Origin: an uncultured Collinsella sp.
Lineage (GTDB): Bacteria; Actinomycetota; Coriobacteriia; Coriobacteriales; Coriobacteriaceae
Length of the DNA: 64,000 nucleotides
Direction: 5' to 3'
Assembly (NCBI GenBank): GCA_900555555.1
Contig: USLK01000003.1
Location: forward strand, 36,404 to 100,403
The position numbers and the translations under genes were made by a program. How positions within the stretch are numbered: position 1 is the stretch's first letter; each line of letters opens with the position of its first letter. Positions 35,702 to 47,100 of this stretch are shown here, in pieces. Under the pieces are notes generated by a model that was given only the letters and a program-made list of their open reading frames with translations, was not told where the DNA came from and did not search any database.

Positions 35702-36943
35702 TTAGAGATCCTCGCGCCAGAACGGCATGCTCATGCAACGGGGGCCGCCACGGCCACGGGACAGCTCCGCCGACGGGCAGACCAGCAGCTCCATGCCCTC
35801 CTTGTAGAGGACATCGTTGGTGACGGTGTTGCGCGCATAGACGCAGATCTTGCCAGGGGCAACGGCCAGCGTGTTGGAGCCGTCGTTCCACTGCTCGCGT
35901 GCAGCTGCGATGGGATCGCCGCCGCCGCAGGGGATGAGCTTGATCTGATCGACACCGGTGGCATCCTCGAGGATGTGCTCAAGCGTATCGTTGAGCTCCT
36001 TGATGTTGACCTCGCCCGGATGTGCACCCGGGGTGAGCTCGAACACCTGCAGGGTGCCCATGATGGCGGGATGGATGGTGAACTTGTCGACATCGATCTG
36101 GGTGAACACGGTGTCGAGATGCATCATGGCGCGGTTGTTCGGAATGTTGAAGGCCAGGATGCGCTCGATCTTGGAATCGGAGTTCCAGAAGATGTTCTGA
36201 GCCATGATGTCGATAGCCGCAGCCTGCGTACGCTGGGAGATACCGACGGCAAGCGTGGTGGCGTTGATGTTGAGAACGTCGCCGCCCTCGGTGTGGTAAG
36301 CGGCATCGCGACGGAAGTACAGGGAAACATCCTTGTAATCCGGGTGATACTTGAAGATGTACTTACCGTACAGGGTCTCGCGGTTGCGGGTGACGGAGTA
36401 CATACGGTTGAGGTTGACACCGTTGCCGATGACCGCAAACGGATCGCGGGTGAAGTACAGGTTGGGCATGGGGTCCACGATGAGGTCGGACTCGGACTCG
36501 TTGTTGACCAGACCGTTGAGGGTGGTGCTGGAAACAGACGGGATCTCAAGCTCGGCCTTGGTGATGCCGGCCATGGTCTTCTTGACGAACTCGAGGTTGT
36601 CGGTGATGGAGTTCAGCTTCTCGCGAACAACCTGCGGGAGCACCTGGCCCTTGATGCCGGCCTCCTGGATGTACTGATCCAGGAACTCGTCACGCGCGCC
36701 GGGCACCTGGTCGAAGACCTCGGCAACAAGGTTCTCGAGGTACAGGACCTCGACGCCCTGATCGCGCAGAATCTGAGCGAAGGCGTCATGCTCCTGCTGA
36801 GCAACCTCGAGGAACGGGACGTCGTCGAACAGCAAGCGCTCGAGCTCAAACGGCGGAAGATTGAGAAGCTCCTCGCCGGGCCTGTGCAGACAGACCTTCT
36901 TGAGTTGCCCGATTTCGCTCGGGACATGCAAGCCTTTCGTCAT
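35702..36943 (-). CDS. arcA: Arginine deiminase
   Basis: Hydrolyses arginine to citrulline and ammonia, giving energy and acid resistance. 413 residues. Active-site parts: FTRDPFAVIG, HTEGGDVLNI, MMHLDTVFT and the catalytic cysteine in RGRGGPRCMSMP near the C-terminus. Start ATG 36943 with GGAGG. First gene of the arc operon, preceded by a long structured leader. Confidence 0.97.
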   Translation of the reverse strand: MTKGLHVPSEIGQLKKVCLHRPGEELLNLPPFELERLLFDDVPFLEVAQQEHDAFAQILRDQGVEVLYLENLVAEVFDQVPGARDEFLDQYIQEAGIKGQVLPQVVREKLNSITDNLEFVKKTMAGITKAELEIPSVSSTTLNGLVNNESESDLIVDPMPNLYFTRDPFAVIGNGVNLNRMYSVTRNRETLYGKYIFKYHPDYKDVSLYFRRDAAYHTEGGDVLNINATTLAVGISQRTQAAAIDIMAQNIFWNSDSKIERILAFNIPNNRAMMHLDTVFTQIDVDKFTIHPAIMGTLQVFELTPGAHPGEVNIKELNDTLEHILEDATGVDQIKLIPCGGGDPIAAAREQWNDGSNTLAVAPGKICVYARNTVTNDVLYKEGMELLVCPSAELSRGRGGPRCMSMPFWREDL

Positions 36944-37140
36944 TGCCTCCTACCTTTCTTATTTTGGGGCCGCATTCGACCCCGCCTTGACCCCATCGCT
37001 GGGGTCTTGCTCAACATCTACAGTTATATCCAATTCTCATCACAAGATATCCCTCACCGCCCAACGGTAGCTCTTCAAGGGGGAACGGTATATTTATGTG
37101 AACTGCCCAGGATTCCACTTTTTCTAGTTAAAGCGTTCTA
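36944..37140 (-). promoter_or_regulatory. arcA leader and promoter region
   Basis: About 200 bp without a gene. The leader has a perfect GACCCC/GGGGTC stem at 36989-37006, and a second GGGG/CCCC pairing nearer the ribosome site that shares the GGGGTC theme, so the two could compete. Upstream are AT-rich elements including TATAAC. I see no clear ArgR or CRP/FNR site. Confidence 0.4.
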
Positions 37141-37146
37141 TATGGG

Positions 37147-37506
37147 TTGATGTGCATTTTTACGTGTGATACCTATGAACATAATGATGGAGATAATGCA
37201 TCTCTATTGCATATTCTTGATGTCATATTGCATATCGTGAACCTCGGCGCCGCTCTGATGCAATGCCTGGGTACTATACGTCAACTCATTCGAGTTATTC
37301 ATTTTGATACACTGCAGATACCGTCTATCGGCATTAATCCGCCGTCCGCCGACCAGGCTATAGAGAATGAACGCGCTGGATTTACCTATCTAGCGTATGA
37401 GATTTTGATCAAGGTCCACCGAACGCTCCCCCGAAGAAATTATCGACCTCGAACCCTTGATCGTTCGGGGCGGAGCGGATTAAAAATACGCGCGAATATC
37501 ACCTGA
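37147..37506 (+). CDS. Orphan AT-rich open frame, possibly a decayed gene
   Basis: 119-codon frame, TTG or ATG start, weak ribosome site, AT-rich codon use unlike its neighbours. Residues to about 88 look protein-like (for example HILDVILHIVNLGAALMQCL). After about 37410 a second frame reads ERSPEEIIDLEPLIVRGGAD and stops at 37483, which looks more natural than the continuing first frame. A single frameshift near 37410 in an old gene would explain both. No family recognised. 37507-37626 holds only the promoter region of the next gene. Confidence 0.3.
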   Translation: MMCIFTCDTYEHNDGDNASLLHILDVILHIVNLGAALMQCLGTIRQLIRVIHFDTLQIPSIGINPPSADQAIENERAGFTYLAYEILIKVHRTLPRRNYRPRTLDRSGRSGLKIRANIT

Positions 37507-37626
37507 GGACATGTGGGTGCCGTGTATGCGCCAACCGGTATCGACATGGGGGCACAAGAGGACGACAGGTCGAGTATCATAGATTAGATTGTCCCTATCC
37601 CCGCTCCAATAGACAGGCGGTGAGCC

Positions 37627-38856
37627 ATGCACAACGCGCTACCTTATATTTGCGTCGCCGCAACGGCGCTGCTCACCACGCTCATCACCACGCCGTTTGC
37701 GCATAAGCTCGCAATACGACTGGGCGCCATCGATTATCCCGACAAACGCCGCATCAATACGACCCCCATCCCCCGGCTGGGCGGACTCGCGGTGTTCGCC
37801 GGGCTTTGCACCGCGCTCATAGTGGAGCTCGTGGGTATCAAGGTATTCGGCTGGCCCGCAATCCTCATCCCGCACCCCTCCATGAACATCAACTACCCCC
37901 TGCTCGGCGTTTCATTCCTCATCATCGTCATCACCGGCGCAGTGGATGACGTCAAGCAGCTTTCCCCTAAAGCGAAGCTGCTCGGTCAGGTCTTGGCCGG
38001 ATGCGTCGCCGCGGCCGCCGGCCTATTGATCGGACGCATCGTCAACCCGCTCGCTGCAGGCGGGGAGCTCGCCCTGGGATGGCTCGCCTATCCCATCACC
38101 GTTATCTATCTGGTGGCGTTCGCCAACATCATCAATCTCATCGATGGATTGGATGGACTGGCAACGGGTATCTCGGGCATCGCGGCGCTCACAATGTTTT
38201 CATTCGCCATCCTATCCGGCCAGTCCGATGCCGCCGCCCTGGCGATCGCGCTCGCGGGCGCTTGCCTCGGGTTCCTGCGCTACAATTTCCATCCGGCCCG
38301 CATCTTCCTCGGTGATTCCGGATCCCTTTTGCTTGGCTTCGCCTTGGGAACCATCTCCCTGCTGAGCGTATCCCGCACCGCAGCGCTCACCTCGCTCATC
38401 GTGCCGCTCATCGTTGCAGGCGTTCCCATCATCGACACGCTGTCCGCGATCGTGCGTCGCGTTCGAGCCCATGTGAGCATTGGCCAGGCGGATAAAGGGC
38501 ATATACACCACCGCCTCATCCAAGAGGGCTACGATCAACGCCAGGCGGTTCTGTTGATCTACGGCTGGTGCCTCTTGCTTTCTGCGGGCGCCATCGTCAT
38601 CAACCAGGTCGATGTGTTCGCACGATTCGTCATCTTCATCTTCCTATTCATCTGCTCCGCATTCTTCGCCATGCACCTGCACCTATTCGAACCGGTCCTG
38701 AGGCACCACTACAACCCTAAAACCAAACAAGACGAGCTCGTCACCCCCGATAATCCCGCATTTGCCGATGAGGCCGAAGCGGCACACGAGGAGCACGAGG
38801 AGCGCATCGAACGCATCAAACAGCACACCACCCATCAACACGATCGCAAGGAGTAA
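37627..38856 (+). CDS. WecA/TagO-type undecaprenyl-phosphate sugar-1-phosphate transferase
   Basis: Inner-membrane enzyme starting a surface glycopolymer by transferring GlcNAc-1-P (or similar) to undecaprenyl phosphate. 409 residues, about eleven helices. Family motifs: PIPRLGGLAVFAG, GAVDDVKQLSPKAKLLGQ, ANIINLIDGLDGLATGIS, FLGDSGSLLLGFALG, and the WecA-type cytoplasmic loop with DKGHIHHRLI. A charged His/Glu-rich tail follows. Start ATG 37627 with AGGCGG. trpS follows after 6 bp. Confidence 0.93.
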   Translation: MHNALPYICVAATALLTTLITTPFAHKLAIRLGAIDYPDKRRINTTPIPRLGGLAVFAGLCTALIVELVGIKVFGWPAILIPHPSMNINYPLLGVSFLIIVITGAVDDVKQLSPKAKLLGQVLAGCVAAAAGLLIGRIVNPLAAGGELALGWLAYPITVIYLVAFANIINLIDGLDGLATGISGIAALTMFSFAILSGQSDAAALAIALAGACLGFLRYNFHPARIFLGDSGSLLLGFALGTISLLSVSRTAALTSLIVPLIVAGVPIIDTLSAIVRRVRAHVSIGQADKGHIHHRLIQEGYDQRQAVLLIYGWCLLLSAGAIVINQVDVFARFVIFIFLFICSAFFAMHLHLFEPVLRHHYNPKTKQDELVTPDNPAFADEAEAAHEEHEERIERIKQHTTHQHDRKE

Positions 38857-38862
38857 AAAGCA

Positions 38863-39912
38863 ATGCCAAACGAGCTTAGCTACGAGAAGAGCCTTCAGCG
38901 CAGCAACGAGATCCGTGCAGACCTGCCGCAGCACCCCGAGAAGTACACCATGCTCACCGGTGATCGCCCCACCGGCCGCCTGCACCTGGGTCACTACTTT
39001 GGCACACTCAAGAGCCGTGTCGAGCTGCAGGATATGGGCGTACACACCAACGTGCTCATCGCCGACTACCAGGTCATCACCGACCGCGACAGCACGGACA
39101 ACATTCAGGACAACGTCTACAACATGGTCATCGACTACCTGGCATGCGGCCTGGACCCCGATAAGACCATGATTTACACGCACTCCGCGGTTCCCGCTTG
39201 CAACCAGCTCATGCTGCCGTTCCTCTCCCTCGTCTCAGAGGCCCTGCTCCAGCGCAACCCCACGGTCAAGGCGGAGATGGAGGCCAGCGGACACGAGCTC
39301 ACCGGCCTGCTCCTCACCTACCCTGTGCACCAGGCCTGCGACATCCTGTTCTGCAAGGGCAACGTCGTGCCAGTCGGTCGTGACCAGCTGCCCCACATCG
39401 AGCTCACCCGCACCATCGCCCGCAAGTTCAACAACCGCTACGGCGATGTGTTCCCCGAGGTCGACGCCCTGTTGTCCGACACGCCGCTGCTCCCCGGCCT
39501 CGACGGTCGCAAGATGAGCAAGTCCTACGGCAACGCCATCAACATCTCGATGACGGCCGAGGAGACCGCCAAGCGTATCAAGAAGAGCCAGACCGACGGC
39601 GAGCGCATGATCACCTTCGACCCCGAGGCGCGCCCCGGCGTATCCGGCCTGCTCTCCACCGCCGCGATCTGCACCGGCCGTTCCGAGGTCGAGATCGCCG
39701 AAGAGATCGGCATGGGCGGCTCCGGCCAGCTCAAGAAGTACGTCACCGAGAGCGTGAACGAGTACTTCGCCCCCATCCGCGCCCGCCGAGAGGAACTGGT
39801 CCAGGATATGGACTACGTCAAGGACGTCCTGCGCGAGGGCAATCGCCGCGCCAACGAGGTCGCCGAGGCGACGCTCGCCGAGGTGCGCGAAGCCATGGGA
39901 ATGGTGTACTAA
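38863..39912 (+). CDS. trpS: Tryptophanyl-tRNA synthetase
   Basis: Class Ic synthetase, 349 residues. Class I HIGH motif as HLGHY (41-45) after TGDRPTGRL; KMSKS near residue 217; GRDQLPHIELTR also conserved. Start ATG 38863 with AAGGAG. It sits after wecA without room for a T-box, so it is not controlled by one here. Confidence 0.97.
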   Translation: MPNELSYEKSLQRSNEIRADLPQHPEKYTMLTGDRPTGRLHLGHYFGTLKSRVELQDMGVHTNVLIADYQVITDRDSTDNIQDNVYNMVIDYLACGLDPDKTMIYTHSAVPACNQLMLPFLSLVSEALLQRNPTVKAEMEASGHELTGLLLTYPVHQACDILFCKGNVVPVGRDQLPHIELTRTIARKFNNRYGDVFPEVDALLSDTPLLPGLDGRKMSKSYGNAINISMTAEETAKRIKKSQTDGERMITFDPEARPGVSGLLSTAAICTGRSEVEIAEEIGMGGSGQLKKYVTESVNEYFAPIRARREELVQDMDYVKDVLREGNRRANEVAEATLAEVREAMGMVY

Positions 39913-39992
39913 GGCATCCGCCCGCCGATGCAGGCGGCTACGCGCGCCGGTACTGTCATGCCAAGGCGACTCGATCAACATAGCCGTGACTC

Positions 39993-40032
39993 AACGAGGT
40001 GGGTGATAATAAACCCGCCTCGTTTTCTTTAC
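39993..40032 (+). terminator. Intrinsic terminator after trpS
   Basis: 12-bp arms 39993-40004 and 40013-40024 (one G-T pair), followed by TTTTCTTT. Confidence 0.9.
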
Positions 40033-40049
40033 GTTGTATGGGGGATTGC

Positions 40050-40608
40050 ATGTACCGACTTGTTGCCAGCGATATGGATGAGACGTTTCTCAATGCCGAC
40101 CACGCCATCCCGGCGTCCAACCTCCGGGCACTCAAACGCATGAGGGAGCTCGGCGTCCTGTTCGTCCCTTCGAGCGGGCGATGGTATTCCTCGATCATGG
40201 ACAACTTCTCGGGGGAGGCCCGCGAGCTGATCGAAGACGGCTACGTGCTCTCCTATAACGGCGGCTTCATCAACCGCGTGGGAGACCCCACCCCGCTCAC
40301 CACCTGCGGCCTTTCCAACGAATGCGCGAACGCGATCTATGCAAAGGGGCTCGAACTCGGACTCTGCATGCACGTCAACGTCGCCGACGGCCACGTGTTC
40401 GTGAACGACGCCCCCGCACGACCTCTCCATGATCAAGGCGGCGGGACTGGGCGTCGGCGTGGCGAACGTCACCGACGACGTGCGGCCGTATTGCGATGTC
40501 GTCCTTGAAACGGCTGGGACCGACGGCGCGTTTTCCGAACTCGTCGAGCGATTCCTCGAGCCGCAGCACCCGAACGAACGGCAGCGTCTATGGGAGATGA
40601 GGAGCAGC
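40050..40608 (+). pseudogene. Cof-type HAD hydrolase with internal deletion
   Basis: The N-terminal part is a clear Cof/HAD IIB protein: YRLVASDMDETFLN carries the catalytic Asp pair, followed by PSSGRWYSS. Reading is good until VNDAP near 40415. The sequence then jumps, in another frame, to DLSMIKAAGLGVGVANVTDDV, the region after the second Asp motif near the end of such proteins. About half the cap and core is missing and the frame changes, so the product cannot be functional. The C-terminal remnant continues in the same frame into the next gene. Start ATG 40050. Confidence 0.75.
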
Positions 40609-40941
40609 ATGGCAAATCGGGACACCGACGGATTCTTCAACCGCGTATACGACATGGTGCGCCAGGTGCCCTGCGGCATGGTTGCCACGTATGGTCAGAT
40701 CGCCAGGCTCGTTGGTGAGCCCCGTCGAGCTCGATATGTGGGATACGCCCTGCACGTCAATCCAGAACCCGGGATCATCCCCTGCCATCGCATCGTATTC
40801 GCCGACGGACGCCTCGCGGAGGGGTTCGCCTTCGGTGGGCCCGAGGCACAGCGCGCATTGCTCGAGGACGAAGGCGTTGCCTTCCTCGCCAATGGACATG
40901 TCGACCTGCAGGCCTCTCGCTGGCCAGCGGGCCTGGAATGA
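40609..40941 (+). CDS. MGMT-family protein (methylated-DNA cysteine methyltransferase domain)
   Basis: 110 residues, only the C-terminal alkyltransferase domain: YDMVRQVPCGMVATYGQIA, then PGIIPCHRIVFADGRL with the PCHR active-site cysteine present. Members this short are either compact O6-alkylguanine transferases or alkyltransferase-like proteins; the intact cysteine favours real transferase chemistry. ATG 40609 has AGGAG upstream. The open frame extends upstream into the HAD remnant, so a fusion is possible. Confidence 0.8.
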   Translation: MANRDTDGFFNRVYDMVRQVPCGMVATYGQIARLVGEPRRARYVGYALHVNPEPGIIPCHRIVFADGRLAEGFAFGGPEAQRALLEDEGVAFLANGHVDLQASRWPAGLE

Positions 40942-41020
40942 CATTTCTTACAACCAAGGCAGCAAGAGATGCCCTGCCCCGCTATGCTCGCAAGTCACGT
41001 TTGTAGCAGCGGGCTAAACT

Positions 41021-41055
41021 GAAAAAGCCGACTCCGAAGGAATTCCGGAGTCGGC
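41021..41055 (-). terminator. Intrinsic terminator after the giant adhesin gene
   Basis: Perfect 10-bp arms GCCGACTCCG (41027-41036) and CGGAGTCGGC (41046-41055), followed on the minus strand by TTTTTC. The 40942-41157 gap holds nothing else that I can support. Confidence 0.85.
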
Positions 41056-41157
41056 CATATAACAAAACCCAAGCCGTGTGCCAACTAAGAACTGGTGCGC
41101 AGCTCAAATAGACTCAAAGAGCGAATTGACACCCCTCAAGCGATAGCAAGCTAGCAG

Positions 41158-44100
41158 CTACAGCCGAATACGATCACGACTGAGCAGGCGCCTGCGAACC
41201 AGGATGCCGGCAATGCCCATCAACAAGCCGAGAGCAGCAATGGGAAGGTACGACCTCGTATCCCCCGTGGCGGGCAATATATCACCGCCGCCAGGACGCT
41301 GGGGCACGATCGCAGGAGGCTTGGGAGTGGGATGACCGGGATTCGGACCGGGGGTGGAGTGAGGATCGTAAGTGTTCACGAACACCGGGGTCTTATCCCA
41401 GGAGACCTTAACCAACAGGAAGCCGGAACCATTGTCGGATACGATGACGTCCGCCGTGAACGTGCGCCCGTCATAGATGACGTCGTCCTTGGCGAATCCA
41501 CCGGCGGCACGCTGCTCCACAGTCGCCTGATCCCAGCGCACGCCCTCCGCATTCACCGCATCGCCAGGTACGACTTCACGCACCATGTAGTTGAACACCT
41601 CGGAGCGCGACATCGTGCCGTTCTGATCGACCCACTGGGAGCCAGACAGGTCATCGGCCGTGAAGCGTAGCGGTTTGAAGACGACGTTGCCGTCGCCGTC
41701 ATTGACGGAACTCTGAACGACCTTGCCGTCCTCGCCCACGAGCTCGAAGGTGAACTCCCCCGCCTTGAGAGCGCGCCCGTCCATGACCTTGTTTACTGCG
41801 AGCGGGAGCTCGAACGCCCGCGGCTCATAAGCGTTCGAGAAGGTCATGTTCTCGACCTTGGCACCGCTCTCGTCCACGATCTCATGCGTGGCGGCAAGCG
41901 TACCATCGCCGTTATCGACAACCGTCGTGAAAACGGTATAGACAGACGAATCAAAAGTGATGCCCGCAGTGCCTTCATCGACCTCGGCGATCGTGTAAAC
42001 GTGCGACCCGGGCTTGGTGTACGTGATCCGGGGGAACGCGACCTTGCCCTGCGCATCGTTGACCGCCGTCAACACGGTCCCCGTCGGGCCCTCCTCTCCA
42101 ACCGACTGCTCCACCAAAGCGAAGGTAAATTCGCCATCGACGGGCGGGCGGCCCGCAAGCTGCTTGGTAAGCACAATCTGGTCGGTCGCCGCACCGGCAG
42201 CATAGCGGTTAGTGAAAACGAAGGCGGGTCCTGTCTCAGGATCACGCGTGACCGTCAGATGGCCGTTGCCATCGTCGGTCAAGGTGAAGCGCACCGTACG
42301 CACATCCTGTTCATCGTTGGTTACACCCGCGACCGAACCGGTCTCGGCAACAGCGTACTCAAAGCTGACCGAGCGGGGCTTACCGATACGAGCATCCGTA
42401 GGCGCAACAGTCTCGGCACCATCGATGGTGTCGACGGGATGTTCCTGGGCCCACTTGCGATTGAGGTCATCCAGCGTGAAGGTGATCGAGCCAAAATCGA
42501 CCGTACCGTCGGCAGCGTTGCTCGCCTTCGTATGCTCCGGCATCGGTGTGCCGTCCTCAGCCGTCACCGTAAAGGTGAACTTACCTTCAATACTGTCGGG
42601 CGAGAGCCCCTCATCGTACACAAGATCCTTGCGCCCCGTCAGAGTGGAAGCAACCGGTTCGCCAGCTGCGGCGTAGACGTTCTCGAACCCGGTAGCCGAT
42701 GTAGAAACAAGGGTGGCTTTAAGCGTGCCGTCACCGTTATCGACCACATCGACCCTGAAGGTGACTGCGGGCGACACCGCCGAGACACCACCGGGTAGAT
42801 CCGAAACGACCTCGCTAGCCGTATATGTCAGGTGCCACACGCCCTGAGCATCTCGCGTGGCATAGCCATCACGCACTGCGGCCTCAAGGTCGGCGATCGT
42901 ATAGTCGATCGTTCCGAAATCAACTGTGCCATCTGCGCTATTCGCTGCCGTTTTTACCACCTTGGAGCCTGCCTTGAGCTCAAAGGAGAACTCGCCTTCC
43001 TCGAGCGGTCGACCGGACAGGGTCTTCTTCGTCCTCAAGGCGATTGAACCCTTCGCCTCGTAGGCGTTCCTGAACTCCGGAATATCGGAGACCGGTCTAC
43101 CCTGCTCATCGAATACCTTGAACTCGACGCGCTGCCCTGCGGCACCGCCATCCACCTCGGCGACCACCGTGTAACGCGCCTTATCGTAGGTCACCCCCGG
43201 AAGCGGCTCATCGCTAACCTCGGAAAGCGTATAGGTGTAGGTGCCCGCCTCGGCGAAGCTGAGCCTGTTGAAGACCACCTTGCCCTGGCTGTCATTCGTC
43301 GAAACGATAGGCTGCTCGTTCCCATGTTCGATCGCGTCGGGATGCGGGGACAAGACGAAGTGGAACTCACCCTTCTTGAGCACGCGACCGGTCAGCGTCT
43401 TACGAGCCTCCAATTGACCCATCACGGAGTCGGCGGTATTGGTGAAATAGGCACCGTCAGCTTGAGGACTCGTTCCCACGATGGGGCCGAAGACCGTATA
43501 ATCGCCGTCGCCGAAATCTAGCACGGTGAAGGTGAAGGAAACCTCGCGCGAGCTATAGACGACGCCGTCCTTGGAAAAGCCGCCGAGCTTTTTATGCTCG
43601 GGCGTGGCATCTCGGTAGGGCACGCCCTGCTTGTTGACGGCATCGTCCGGAATGCGCTCTCGAAGCTTGTATGTGTATACGCCCTCCGTGGAGAACATCA
43701 CGTCCTTGAAACCGAAGAGCTTGTAGCCGCTCTCATTTTCTTGGGTATGCGCATCAACAGTCACGGACGGAATATCTACCTGAACGAAGCCGGCATCGCC
43801 GGGTTTATGCGAGATACCGTCGACGAAGTAGGCAACTTGATCGAAATCGAATGTAAACGAATCGGCCTCGGTCCATTCACGCCCCTGAAGTCGCTTGGTG
43901 AAGGCGCTATAGGAAACAGGCGTCGGGGCGGCCTGGTAACGGTTCACAAACGGGACCGTAGGTACCTTGTACGCAGCGGCGGCCTTTGGCTCAACGCCCT
44001 CGGCGCTATCCCATGCACCGATCAACTCGGGAACCGAAAGCACCTCTCCGCTCAACGTGTCAGTCAGCCGCTCGACCCTCGTGACGGTCTTGAGCTTGCC

Positions 44101-47100
44101 GGCGCCGTCATCGTGAGGCGTGATGGTAACCCTGAACTCAGAGCGGTCGTAAGTGACGCCCTTGATCTGAACACCTGCAAGCGCATCGTTGTCATCCGCG
44201 GCCGCATCGACGACCTCTTTGATCGTGTAGGCAAAGGTCTTTCCCGAATCGGCCTGCGTAAACGTAAGGTTGGCAAGCTTCTCCATCACCGCGGCAACAC
44301 CAGAGCGCGCGGCTGGCGAGGTAAAGGACAGCTCGGCCGCGGCATCGGGCGCAAGAAGGCCGCGCTCATCCATCTTGATCTTCGAAGGCTCATCGACAGG
44401 CGTGAGCTCAAACGAAAACTCGCCGTCTTTCATATTCTTACCGATAAGCGTCTTGGTCACCTGGATGCCGCCATACGTATGCGTCGTGCGATATTCATTA
44501 TTGAATCCAAGGGCAAGCGGCATGAGGCCCTCGGCCTGCTCGGCAGTAAGCGCAACTGGCTTATTGACCAGCAAGCCATCGCACCCGTACATGCGGAACA
44601 ACTTGGTCGCGACGGAGAGGGATCCCAGATGGTCGTCCTTCACCGAATACACGACGCGGTACACCGAGCGGTCCCATCCGCCCGCCATACCGGGCTTACT
44701 CTGAGCGCCGGCTCGCGGCGTTGCCTCGCGCACAAAGAAGGTGAAGTCCTTACCGGCATGCGACTGATCAAAGGTGATATCGAGCACGTTGACGGCCGCC
44801 GAAGGCTTGCCGGACGTAGAACCAGGAGCCGACACGACAAGCTCCTTTTTAGCAGGATCGACGCCAGGAAGCGCGGCGAACAGCTCCTGGGATTCATGAT
44901 CGCGACCGGGCTGCACCACAAAGGAGAACTCGCCATCGGCCATATCGCGGCCATCGAGCGTCTTGGTCAGATCAACCCCTGCCACTTTGGTGGAGGCTCG
45001 GTAGGTATTGTGGAACTCGACGCGATTAGCACCGTTGGGCGTGGACGGAACCGGCGCGAGGTCAGCGGTGGAACCAGTCCAGCGCGCGTCATCGTTGTAT
45101 TTCGTGACCTTAAAGTAATCAATCGTGGCAACGATCGCTTGATCTTGAGCCGTTCGCTTCGTCGGGTTATCCACAAGCTTGAGCGAAACCCGAGCAACAT
45201 AGCGCGTTGCATCGAACGTCATGCCACCGGCCGCGAAACCGCCGGCCATCTTCTGATCAGGCGTTGCGGCATCCCAGCGGACCCCGTCGGCATTGACGGC
45301 CTCGCCTGGGATGACCTCGCTCAACTCATAGTAATACTGGGCCGTGTGATCGGGACCCTTGAGGTCGCTCACCTTGTAAGTTGACTGGCCGAAAGCGACA
45401 GCGGTCCGGCTGTTAGACACGATCGTATGTCGATCCTTGCCGGCGCCCATACATCCCTTGGGCATCGGCTGGGTTTCGGCATCGGGCCCCGCCGTGTCCA
45501 TACGGAACGTGAATTCTCCGGAACCATCTGGATCGACAGCGAAATCACGCCCGTCGAGGTACTTGCTCGCCAAGGGGCCGGCCTGGACCTCATCGAGCTT
45601 GAAGGTATTGGTGAAACTTGCCGTACGCACGCCTTCGACAGGCTCCACGAGTTCTCCGGCACCGCCGTTGAGACTGTTGCCCTGGTCATCAGCGAGCTTG
45701 GTAAGCTCAACCGATGCACGCAATACGCCGTTCTCGTCATCGGCGACCGTCACCTTCGCGCGGTAAGCAGCATCGGAATAAGACACGCCGGGAATTCTAT
45801 CGGCAGCATCCGGGGTCTTCTCGTACAACACGTAGGTGTAAACGCCGGGGGCTGTATACGTTATAGGTTTAAATGATGCCGAGTGGTCGTCGGCGGCCTT
45901 ATCTATCGTAAGCATCGCCCGTGCGCGGCCGTCATCCCCTACCACCGCATCATCGGGCATAGGCGCACCCTCGTTAGCCTGCAGCACGAACAGGAAAGCG
46001 GGTTCCTTGGCAAAGCCCACACTCCATGCCGGCTTACCTGCGCCATCAATGAAATCCTTATGCACTTTGAGCGCCGTACGGGCGAGCGTCACAGGCGCAG
46101 GTTTATAAGCATTCTCAAACACGAGCTGCACAGGCGTCCCGGGCTCTACCGTGCCCTCACCCGCAAGAGGCTTGTTTTGAGAATCAACCGGGGAGGTCTG
46201 CACAAATGCGTCGGGCATCCTGCCCGCAACCTCACTCACTTTGACGTGTGCCCCGGCGGGCAAACCATATACACGCAACGTCTCGCCGTGCTTGATGGAG
46301 TGCTCGCGGCCGTTGGAGATCTTAAAATCGCTACCCATCTGGTCGCCGGAGCCGTTGAACACGCGCGCATCGAACTCGCCGGACAACGGGCGGCCATCCC
46401 TGTCTCTCAAATCGAAGGTGAAGGCGAAGTCGACCGTATCAAGATTAGGACCCGTAAGGCCGGCGGGCACCTTGACAAGCTTCTTTACCTCAAACGAGGC
46501 GACACGCCGATTGGTTACGTTGATAACCGTGGAGCCCGTGAAGAGGTTCGTGATGTCCTTATCGCCAAGATCATCCCATGTGCCGATGCCATGATTCTCG
46601 ACGCAGGGATTTGGATCCTGACGCACGCTGGCGCGAATCATACCCTCATCGGCCGTAAAGGAAACACCGTGCTGGGGCTTATTCGAACCGGCCTGAATGT
46701 AATCATGTTCCTCGCTATCATCGTTATAGCGTAAATACAGGTCATCAGCCGACGCACCTGCAGCCGGAATTCCCCATCCATGGATCCAATACGAAAACGG
46801 ATCCTTATTCGAATTCGCCAGCTCCGCCACGCGCAGCTGGGCGATGATGTCATGCAGCGTCACTTCGATGCCGTCATTGCTGGCAAAATGATCCATCGAG
46901 TCGATCAATGTGCCCACACCCGCTGTAACCGTGACTCCATCGTCCACGGCACCGGCATCGGCATACACACCCGTAGGATCGACCACGACGCAGATGGGTG
47001 CGGCAATGCCCTCATATCCCTTGGGGGCAGCTTTCTCCACCACATAATACGTACGAGCCGCCTGGTCTTTATCGGGTCCCTGAATCTGCCTGAAGTACGC

